A DNA stretch of 64,000 nucleotides from positions 558,001-622,000 of the forward strand of contig OZ037854.1 in NCBI GenBank assembly GCA_964035575.1. Reading direction: 5' to 3'. The stretch comes from Rhynchopus sp. YZ270_cl-10. Taxonomy: Eukaryota > Euglenozoa > Diplonemea > Diplonemida > Diplonemidae. A program made the position numbers and the translations under genes. Below the pieces are notes generated by a model. That model searched no databases, was not told the origin of the DNA, and saw only the letters and a program-made list of their open reading frames with translations. Below, one piece after another: positions 53,916 through 62,313 of this stretch (its first letter is position 1; each line of letters begins with the position of its first letter).

Positions 53916-55112
53916 ATGTCTCAGAGAAAGGCTAGGGCTGTGCTGGGTATTGGAATTCTCTCTGTGTTGACGAGCACTTGGGTCCTTTCTGGTGGGTGGG
54001 AGGATGGCACTTCACCATCTGTGCTCCCTTCACCCCCACCTCTACCTGCACCCCCCTCTCGCGTTGTGACCCCCCTGGCTCCGAACGCAAAACGAGAATC
54101 GCTTGCGAACGACGTCCCTATAGCAAATAGGGTTGACCCATCTGTTACCTCTCTCCCTGCCGACAAATATATGCACACCGGAGATCTGACCCACTTCACC
54201 GATGGTAGCGGCGACACCTCTCATCTCGTTTCCGATAGCGTGGTGCTTATTCTCTATGGTGGTAGGTTTGGTGGGGCGTATTTCCTGAATTATGCTTTAC
54301 CTCGCATGCAGGCACATTTTTTTCGTTGTTTTCCGTATCCATTGCACATCTTTTACGAGAGGGGTGTTACGAAGGAGGAAATGAAACGGATCCGCATGAT
54401 GATTCCTGGATCAAATGTAACCTTTGAAAGGATATCGTTTGACACCTTGCCAGAAGGAGTATCCGAAGATGACGTAGATAAATGGAAAAGCGAAGGAAGT
54501 CAAAAAAAATTTCAAGGCAGAGGCTACCGTATGATGTGCCGTTTCTGGGCCGGCGCTGTCTGGAGCTTCCCAAGCCTGCAGAAATACAAACAATACATGC
54601 GGTTCGATACAGATTCCATCATCCCTACTCCGGTTCCGCAGGACCCATTTAAAAGGTTTATTTCCTCCCAATGTGAATATGGGTATAACAAACTTAAGGG
54701 AGAAAACCCCTTTGTCACAACACGGCTGTGGGATACTACGGTTCGATGGATGGAAAGCTCTTCTTTAGTAACAAAAAATATTCGCAACAGAGTTGAACGA
54801 GCTGCACTAAAAGGAGGCGACTATTGGGGACCTATGTATTACAACAACTTCGAGTTGGGTACTATGTCGCTTAAGACAGGATCGCTCTATCAGGATTACT
54901 TTAGTTATGTGGACAGCCATAAGCCCTATGGGATTTTCCGTTATCGTTGGGGTGACGCGCCACTTCATACCATAGGAATCGCTGCAGCGTTGAAGGAGGA
55001 CAGCCAGTACTGTGCATATACCCGTAAGGAGTTCCCTTATCAGCACAACCCTGACAAAAAGCAGATTAAAGGAATGCCCATAGATGCAACCTCAGTTTGC
55101 AGTGCTGTATGA
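53916..55112 (+). CDS. GT15-family alpha-1,2-mannosyltransferase (KRE2/MNT1-like)
   Basis: A single exon of 398 aa. A short cytosolic N-terminus and signal-anchor (VLGIGILSVLTSTWVLSGG) give type II Golgi topology, followed by a Pro-rich stem. The catalytic domain carries GT15 hallmarks: YRMMCRFWAGAVW, MRFDTDS (metal-binding Asp231-x-Asp233), YYNNFELGTM (Glu313, the position proposed as nucleophile in yeast Kre2p) and YRWGDAPLHTIG. Known members add alpha-1,2-mannose from GDP-mannose to O- or N-glycans. The family is best known from fungi. Codon third positions are clearly more A/T than in neighbouring genes (for example AAAAATATTCGC, TTAGTAACA), which may indicate transfer or relaxed codon use. 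Confidence 0.9.
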   Translation: MSQRKARAVLGIGILSVLTSTWVLSGGWEDGTSPSVLPSPPPLPAPPSRVVTPLAPNAKRESLANDVPIANRVDPSVTSLPADKYMHTGDLTHFTDGSGDTSHLVSDSVVLILYGGRFGGAYFLNYALPRMQAHFFRCFPYPLHIFYERGVTKEEMKRIRMMIPGSNVTFERISFDTLPEGVSEDDVDKWKSEGSQKKFQGRGYRMMCRFWAGAVWSFPSLQKYKQYMRFDTDSIIPTPVPQDPFKRFISSQCEYGYNKLKGENPFVTTRLWDTTVRWMESSSLVTKNIRNRVERAALKGGDYWGPMYYNNFELGTMSLKTGSLYQDYFSYVDSHKPYGIFRYRWGDAPLHTIGIAAALKEDSQYCAYTRKEFPYQHNPDKKQIKGMPIDATSVCSAV

Positions 55113-55410
55113 CCTTTTTCAATGAAAGAAAACGAAGAGATCGGGGTGTCTGTCCAGGGTACTTACACTCTTTAAAGTAAGAGAGAGAAAAAAAACCGAA
55201 TGGAGTGGAAACGTAGTGAAGAGAGCGCAGTGGAAAACGATAGTGATGGATGCGGCTTTTTTTCATAATGTTTTATTCTCCCTCCCCACAAAAAAATATG
55301 AGCAGAGAAACACTTTTGTTCACACAGCGCAGTTCGTTGTTTGTTTTTGTTCTCAACGACACCTTTTTTTCAAAAAAAAAAAAAATTCTCAAGGGGATGG
55401 ATCAGAGCTG

Positions 55411-56274
55411 GCGCTAAAGTCCATCCCTCATCCCGGGATTTTTGGGGGTTTTGGTAGGAACGTTTTTTTTTTGCAGTACGGGGATTTCATTAAGAAACCA
55501 GAAGTTCTAATATTGTTGAGTAAGACCACCACATAGTGGACTTGCATATACATGTGACCCCGCCGTGGAACGCAATTGGCTCGGAAAGTCAAAAGAAAGA
55601 GGAGAAAAAAGAAAAGGAAAAAAAAAAAAGTTGGTTACCGTGCGCCTGCGGCGCTGCCTGTTCCCTTCCAGTTTCTACAGGCAAACACTTGCCCCCTTTA
55701 CCTTACACTGACGGGTTTTGACCAAAACCAAGAACTTGTCCATTTCGGCAAATTGACCCCACCACAGAACGGACGAATTCCGGAAATGCAAATGCCGGTG
55801 TTTTCGCGCATTTTCATGTTGCAAGACGTCAGGATCAGGGAGAGAAAATCTGGTTGTGGGATTTACATTGGCCCTCTTTACCCACATGGATTTTGACCAA
55901 AACCAAAAAATTGGCCATTTCGGCAAAGTGACCCCACCACAGCGCGGACGGATTCCGGAAATTCCAATCGCGGTATGTTTTGGGGCTGAAAACCCACTGA
56001 TTTTCAGGAGAAAAATTGCTTCCAAATCTCGGAATTTTCCGAATTTTCCTGAAAATGACCCTTGTTTACGAGTATGGGTTCATATTTTGCGAAAATTTAA
56101 GTCACTAAAATTTTGTCCATTTTTCCGTATATACCCCACCACAAGCCGGGATTGGCCCGGAAATGCCACAAAACGGGGTTTCCGGGCCTCCCCAGCTAAC
56201 CTTTTCAAGGAACGTTTTTCCGTTCCCGAAATCCATTTTTTCCCCATTTTTTCCCATAATTAGCGCGACCACTG
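55411..56274. repeat. 864-bp direct repeat, copy 1
   Basis: Almost identical, with no net length change, to 57783-58646 (2372 bp downstream, about ten differences by eye). Inside are three diverged tandem units at about 55718, 55889 and 56100. Each has GTCCATTT(C/T)…, a (G)ACCCCACCACA core and a CGGA(T)TTCCGGAAAT-like block. A TACCGTGCGCCTGCGGCGC hairpin motif lies at 55636-55654. No coding capacity is recognised. Confidence 0.9.
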
Positions 56275-57782
56275 TGACCGAGTCCAGGGTAGATCCTTAG
56301 CGAAAGTGAAAATAAGGATTCGAGATTTTTTATTTTTTTTTCCTTTTTTTTTTTCCTTTTTTCTCTGGCCCATTTTTTTGGTTACCTACTAATTTCCAGC
56401 CACAGAGTGGCACCACCACGGTCCGCAATCGATCCGGAAAGTCAAAATAAGGGGAAAACCAAAAGGAAAAAAAGTAAAAGTTCGCTACCGTTTTTTTTGG
56501 CTGGCCTTCGGCCCGCCAATGCCCCTTTAATATTTGTCTTCACTTCATAAGACAAGGACCAATGAGTCAGTGTCACCTTGCATAAGACAATTTTGAAGCA
56601 TATTTTTGAAGAACACAATTACTATGTCCACAAACCCGCAAAGCGGACCATTGTAAAAGGGTTGGTGCTGAGGGTGGAGGTTTCGAAGAAGTGCGTGTGT
56701 GTTAAAGGTCGGGTATGGGTCACCTGTACGGAGTATGAGATCCAGTAATAAAGACTTCAACCGGACCAAGGCAGAAACACAACACTGTTAGGCCAAAATC
56801 CAAAAACCCATAGGGCCCCAGTATTGTTGTCGAAAATCCCCACTTAATTTTTGGTGGGATTTTGAACTTTGCCCAAAAACTGCGAAAAAAATTTCCGCTC
56901 GCTGCGCTCGCGGAGGTTCACCCAATGCGGTCTCGCCTACCCAAACTGCTGGTGCCTATTTAATTTTGAAAATTTTCTTGCTAATGCCGGGCACTACCAC
57001 TTTTTTTCAGAATGTTTCTAGAAAGTATTACCCTTGTCAGAGGGCGCAGTGTCCGACAAGGGTCACAGCCAGAATGTGATTTAATTGTTCAAATACCGAA
57101 GGAAAAGGAAGCATGCGAAAGAATAAAAGTAGCGTACCGTGCGCCTGCGGCGCAGCTTGCAGCCCTGTTTGGCAGTAAAAATGTGCAATTTTGAGCGCAA
57201 TTTTTTGAAATGTTGCGTACCGTGGCTTCGCCAGAAACTTTCGTTTCAGCAAAATCTGGAAGTAAAATTTACGGTAACTGTTGAAAATTACCAACGACAG
57301 TGCCGTTTTATGGCAACATTTTCAGAAATGTTGCGTACCGTGGCTTCGCCATGGGTGCCACGACCGCCGTTTCTTTTTGTAAATATACTGTCACTGCGCG
57401 TGCCTGGTGCAAATACCGTCTTTTGAAAAATTATGGACCAGAAAAATAGGTCCATAAAAAAAAAAAAATCCCAAAAAGTCCATCATTGTTCTGGTCCATG
57501 TTATTTCTGGTCCATCTGTGTTAGGCTTTTTTTTTTGAACTTGTCCATTTTCAGACCCATTCCGAGCTTTCGGTACCGCACGTTGGCGGGGCATCTCGGC
57601 TTATATGTGGGCCCGGTAGACCCATTCCGAGCTTTCTCCCCACACAAGCGGTCGTCGCACGCGCTTCGCGCGCGCGACTCCCTGTCAAAATTCTGGACAA
57701 GTACAAAAAAACCCCACACACATGTCGGACCAGAAAAATAGGTCCATAAAAAAAAAAAATCCCAAAAGGTCCACCAGGGCTC
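56275..57782. other. repeat-derived spacer between the two 864-bp copies
   Basis: No gene supported. Two copies of GGACCAGAAAAATAGGTCCA followed by an A run and TCCCAAAA(A/G)GTCCA lie at about 57434-57483 and 57727-57775. CATTCCGAGCTTTC occurs twice, about 66 bp apart (57559, 57625). Hairpins include CCCTTGTC…GACAAGGG (57030-57062). TACCGTGGCTTCGCCA motifs lie at 57218 and 57338. The inverted relative at 2.07-2.21 kb shows that these pieces are dispersed. Confidence 0.5.
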
Positions 57783-58646
57783 GCGCTAAAGTCCATCCCT
57801 CATCCCGGGATTTTTGGGGGTTTTGGTAGGAACGTTTTTTTTTTGCAGTACGGGGATTTCATTAAGAAACCAGAAGTTCTAATATTGTTGAGTAAGACCA
57901 CCACATAGTGGACTTGCATATACATGTGACCCCGCCGTGGAATGCAATTGGCTCGGAAAGTCAAAAGAAAGAGGAGAAAAAAGAAAAGAGAAAAAAAAAA
58001 AGTTGGTTACCGTGCGCCTGCGGCGCTGCCTGTTCCCTTCCAGTTTCTTCAGGCAAACACTTGCCCCCTTTACCTTACACTGACGGGGTTTGACCAAAAC
58101 CAAGAACTTGTCCATTTCGTCAAATTGACCCCACCACAGAACGGACGGATTCCGGAAATGCAAATGCCGGTGTTTTCGCGCATTTTCATGTTGCAAGACG
58201 TCAGGATCAGGGAGAGAAAATCTGGTTGTGGGATTTACCTTGGCCCTCTTTACCCACATGGATTTTGACCAAAACCAAAAAATTGGCCATTTCGGCAAAG
58301 TGACCCCACCACAGTGCGGACGGATTCCGGAAATTCCAATCGCGGTATGTTTTGGGGCTGAAAACCCACTGATTTTCAGGAGAAAAATTGCTTCCAAATC
58401 TCGGAATTTTCCGAATTTTCCTGAAAATGACCCTTGTTTACGAGTATGGGTTCATATTTTGCGAAAATTTAAGTCACTAAAATTTTGTCCATTTTTCCGT
58501 ATATACCCCACCACAAGCCGGGATTGGCCCGGAAATGCCACAAAACGGGGTTTCCGGGCCTCCCCAGCTAACCTTTTCAAGGAACGTTTTTCCGTTCCCG
58601 AAATCCATTTTTCCCCCATTTTTTCCCATAATTAGCGCGACCACTG
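57783..58646. repeat. 864-bp direct repeat, copy 2
   Basis: Second copy of 55411-56274, at a constant offset of 2372 bp. The flanks diverge at once on both sides, 235 bp before the adenylate kinase start. Confidence 0.9.
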
Positions 58647-58881
58647 GGATGGATAACCGATGCTTTTCGGGGGGATGGGAGGGGAGAGGATAGTAAGGTC
58701 CGAGCTCCCCGTTTTAAACAAAAAAAAGGTAATTTAACAACCTAATAACGAGACACACATAAACTCCCCCCGTTCGATTTTTTCCCCCCCTCCTTCTCGA
58801 AATGCATTTCTAGGGGACAACTAAACCTACCCCACCACCTACCCACACCCATAGACACTACACAAGACACCCAAACCCACA

Positions 58882-59976
58882 ATGGGCCCCAAGCTGCTGC
58901 TCCTCGGTGCGCCCGGTGTGGGGAAGAGCTACTACGGGAAGATGATGAGTGCACAGTATGGGGTCCCCTTCCGGAGTATGGGGAAGGTTCTGGCGGAGCG
59001 CATGTCTGAGGGCGTGAAGACGCGCATGGCACAGGTATGCCTTTGACCCACGCATGGCTTAGACGTTTGACTGTTATTACACATTTTCCAAAAAAAAACA
59101 CATCATTATTTTCCCAACAGGGCCAGCTCGCCCCAGCCGAGTCTGTCATTGAAGTGTTCTGCAGCCTAAAGGAAGAGTTCGCAAATGGCTTCATCCTCGA
59201 CGGCTTCCCACGCTCTGCCGAACAGGTCTCTCTCTTCGAGGCTGCGATACGACGTGAACCCACCCTAAGCCCACACTTCGCCCTGCACCTCTCCCTTCGG
59301 CGCGACCTGAGTGTAGCAAAGCTCCTCGGCCGGCGTGAATGCAGTGTCTGCCACGCGAACTGGAATGTCGCCGATATTCACGAGGTTTGCAAAAACACCC
59401 CAACACATTCCCCCCCCCCCCTCATCCTAACCTCCGGAGAAAAGGTGCCTTCAGGGTTCTTCCCTCAAAGTGCAGCTCTGGGGGTGATGATTCGTGCATA
59501 TCCTACCGGAACGGCAGCGTGTAGGGTGTGCACTATCAAATTCACTCGGGTGAAGAGAGAAGTGTTTATTGATGGATTCAAGGTTTTTCTTGTAAAAGCC
59601 AGCGCAGCTGATGCTGTGCGATAACGAATATGATAAGATGACTAAGCACAGAGAGGCTTAGGATCATCTTATAAACTTTTTTTTTACTTTTTTCCCCTCT
59701 CCAACACCTAACACTCAGGGAGACGTCGAGATGCCGGCAATCCTCCCTCCAGGAGGTGGGCATGTGTGCACCTGCGGCACGCCCTTCAGCACGCGCCCTG
59801 ATGACACACCAGAAATCATCGAGAGCCGCCTCGACTCGCACCAGCAACGCTGGGAGGCTATGCAGGTGGAGCTGCGCACGCTCGTCCCTGTCCTTGACTA
59901 CACCCTCACGAACGGGGCGCACATTGCATGGCCGAAGCTGAAGGAGACGATCGACGCGAAATGTGCCTCGGCGTGA
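58882..59976 (+). CDS. adenylate kinase, long form with zinc-binding LID
   Basis: Three exons (58882-59034, 59121-59384, 59719-59976), all phase 0, give 224 aa, the normal size of long-type adenylate kinases. The P-loop is GAPGVGKS (residues 9-16). RSMGKVLAERM is the AMP-binding segment, FILDGFPRSAEQ carries the DGFPR block (Asp78-Arg82), and LGRRECSVC opens the LID. The LID holds four Cys (125, 128, 156, 158: C-x2-C and C-x-C) that would bind zinc. It interconverts ATP + AMP and 2 ADP, probably in the cytosol since no targeting peptide is seen. Intron 2 splits the LID between the two Cys pairs and carries a full R1 repeat. The C-terminal helix region (DYTLTNGAHIAWPKLKETID) replaces the usual LIDYY ending. 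Confidence 0.9.
59589..59680 (+). repeat. R1 full-length repeat in adenylate kinase intron 2
   Basis: 92 bp, about four differences from 3039-3130. An R2-like end (TGTGCACTATCAAATTCACT) precedes it at 59528-59547. Confidence 0.85.
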
Positions 59977-60473
59977 CCCCCCTTTAGATAGCGTGTCGTG
60001 AGGTCGCAGTGATTCACGCAGGCTTTATTTTGACATAGTTTTGTCAAAAGCTGTGAAGTAGATATCACTGTGGATGTGGGAAGACTGAAAAAGGTGAGCG
60101 GATCAGAGCACAGCACAGCACAGCAGAGCAGCCCACACTAACCAGGTTTGCCTGCTGGCCGTTCTGTCAAGGTGCGTTTATCTTGCTCTTCTGCGCTTTT
60201 AGTTCAAAATTAGGGGGGTGGGGGAAAGGTTTGCCGTATTCATCATGTTCAGTTGTTCAAACAGGAAAAAGGATTTGGCAAAAAAGCAAAACGATTTTTT
60301 TGTTTTGTTCTGTGCGCATCGTCGATGCCGATTTGATGTGAATACTTTTAATAAAGGTGAGAGGCTCAAGATCATCTTACAAAAAAACAAACACCACGCG
60401 TTGTACGTGTCAAAATTATTACGAACTCCGGCTGGGGGGTTTGGCATTATCCCAGACAACGCCGTGCAATTAC

Positions 60474-60547
60474 ACACAGCTGATGCTGTATGATAACGAT
60501 TGTGATATCAAAGGTGACTAAGCACGAGAGGCTTGGGTCTATTAAAC
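60474..60547 (+). repeat. R1 interspersed repeat
   Basis: ACACAGCTGATGCTGTATGA, AAGGTGACTAAGCACGAGAG and GCTTGGGTCTATTAAAC, followed by a T/C tract and CTCAG, again acceptor-like. Confidence 0.75.
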
Positions 60548-60826
60548 ATTTTTCTTTCTTTTTTTTGTTTGTACTCAGGCAACATTCGCTCGTTACTGGG
60601 AAGATCCATCAGGGTAGCCCTTCCAGGCACGTGCCGAAGTGCGCCCGCCAGAGGTGTGAGTGAGAGTCACACCTGGTGTGGGGTTTTGGTTAATATTCTC
60701 ATCATTGTAAAGAGCCTCAGGGATGTGTCCTGGCCTGCGGTGGTTCCCTGTAGTGTTGACTCATTAGGGATCGGGTGTGTACCTCCACAGTGTGTGCCCA
60801 CCTTCGTTTCCCGCCATCCCCAGCAC

Positions 60827-61066
60827 TTTTTGCCCTCAGGCCAAGACCTTCACAGGGTTTCTGGAGGAAGTGCCCACGGATGCAGTTTTCGGTCCAGCCC
60901 ACGACCTGGAACTTTTCTTTTCTTTGTGGGTCAGTCGGAGGTGCCTGCATCAATTACTATTCTGATGTTCGTGATTTCACCCCAAAAGGCACCGAATGTA
61001 CCACGAAGCGGGTCAGCCGCCTGCTGCAATACTCTATCATCCCGCCCCTTATTGACTACACTAGAC
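60827..61066 (+). pseudogene. possible adenylate-kinase-like exon remnants
   Basis: Two blocks follow acceptor-like AGs. After CCCTCAG comes AKTFTGFLEEVPTDAVFG; after CCCAAAAG comes TKRVSRLLQYSIIPPLIDYT. The second resembles the C-terminal adenylate kinase segment that normally reads RL..Y.…PLIDYY, which the intact gene just upstream lacks in that form. An R4 repeat separates them. No start, P-loop or full frame is present. It could be a decayed duplicate, alternative 3' exons of the upstream kinase, or coincidence. Confidence 0.25.
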
Positions 61067-61189
61067 GGGGTCAGGGACACCATAACCCCTTTATTTTTGT
61101 TGCACACAAAAAGCTCTTCTGATGAAGATATGCTTGACCCCCTTGTACCCGAGCCCACAGAGGTGTTTGCACTATCAAGCCCATATTTT

Positions 61190-61275
61190 TCTCTCTGGGG
61201 GTTCGATAACCCGCAGCAGAACCACTCCAGTGCCCTGCGTCCGAGGAACGGTGAGGCGTTTGCATTTTCAACTTA
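61190..61275 (+). repeat. R2 interspersed repeat
   Basis: TCTCTCTGGGGGTTCGATAA, CCCGCAGCAGAACCACTCCA, GTGCCCTGCGTCCGAGGAAC and GGTGAGGCGTTTGCATTTTC: the most complete R2 order seen. Confidence 0.75.
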
Positions 61276-61542
61276 TCTTTGAGAAATTTGAGGGGGAAGT
61301 AAAGCATCAAAACTGTGTGTTGAGGGTGCTGTTCCCCTCCCTATTGCCCCTAGTGGGCACACTGTCACAAGAGGGATTTGTACTTCAAGTCAAATATTAT
61401 TTCGATCTAAATGCTAAGGAAGTACCGCGCGACATGCTATGTCAGCACGTTCCTCATGCGATTTTCCCCCCCAAGATGTGTATGCAGAGTGAGACATAAT
61501 TCATCTTCCAGCTTTTTTTTTCCTCTTTTTTTTTTTTACTTC

Positions 61543-61905
61543 AAGGTGACAAAGCACACGAGGCTTCGACTCATCTTACAAACTTTTGTTATTGTTAGAT
61601 GCCGATGGACAACTCCATCTTTTTAAAAATCATTTTTTTTTTTTGTAAAAAAAAGCATGTGTCATCACATCTTTTATTTCAAGGTGACTAAGCAGAGGCT
61701 TAGACTCATCATATAAATTTTTTTCTGTATTTCCCCCCCTCTCTGTGGTTTCAATGCCATCGATATCTCGATAGCCAATTTTCATTCTTCCTTTCAAGGA
61801 ACTGCTGCAGTCCGTCGTGGCAGTTCCACTCTTCTCCAACCCACTTTTTTTTCCCATAAGGTGACTAAGCACGAGAGGCTTAGGGCCATCTTATAAACGT
61901 TTCTT
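61543..61905 (+). repeat. three R1 copies in a row
   Basis: Copies at 61543-61587, 61681-61720 and 61858-61905, all in the same orientation and each preceded by (C)AAGGTGAC and followed by a T-rich tract. Confidence 0.75.
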
Positions 61906-61960
61906 TTCTTTTTCCAATGTCTATATACCTGTGTACAACCTCCCCCGCGGAAACCACGTG

Positions 61961-62052
61961 CATGCCGAAATAAAGTGCTCTCTGGGGGGTTCGACAACCC
62001 CGCGGAGAAAGCAGTGCTTGCATCCGATGCGTAGTGAGGACTTTGCACTATT
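61961..62052 (+). repeat. R2 interspersed repeat
   Basis: AAATAAAGTGCTCTCTGGGG, GGTTCGACAACCCCGCGGAG, CAGTGCTTGCATCCGATGCG and TAGTGAGGACTTTGCACTAT. Confidence 0.75.
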
Positions 62053-62313
62053 TTTTTCTTCTTTTTCTTTTTTTCAACTTCACCCCCTTTTTTTTGAGTT
62101 CAACAAATAATATTCGATAGTATAGCCCCACAGACTGAGAAAAAAGGTGAAGGAAAACCGGAAAAAAAAATACCCACCCGACATTTACCCTACTCAAAAA
62201 CCTCACCTTCCTCCCCAGCTTATCCCCCCCCTTTTTTTTGACATCATTTGTCCAAACATTTTCCAACTATTCCTTTCTAACGACCTCACCCTACAGACCC
62301 CATATTTTTGCCT

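Larger units (their letters stand above)
59977..62313. other. spacer packed with R1-R4 repeats
   Basis: At least eight repeat copies in 2.3 kb: R1 at 60474-60547, 61543-61587, 61681-61720 and 61858-61905; R2 at 61150-61180, 61190-61275 and 61961-62052; R3 at 61358-61395; R4 at about 60920-60962. Open blocks at 60827-60915 and 60989-61066 may be exon remnants. No complete gene. Confidence 0.6.

Noticed and set aside
56545-56769. Minus-strand 74-codon frame (GDPYPTFNTHALLRNLHPQH…)
   Set aside because: Short, no family recognised, inside repeat-derived sequence; not enough to call a gene.
55411-58646. 864-bp direct repeats as paired LTRs of a retroelement
   Set aside because: No reverse transcriptase, integrase or gag-like coding lies between them, there are no TG..CA ends, and the repeats are built of satellite-like units found elsewhere.
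61200-61212. GGTTCGATAACC in R2 as a polymerase III B-box of a tRNA-derived SINE
   Set aside because: It departs from the B-box consensus at the end, and no A-box was found at the right distance; it is more simply a short inverted repeat.
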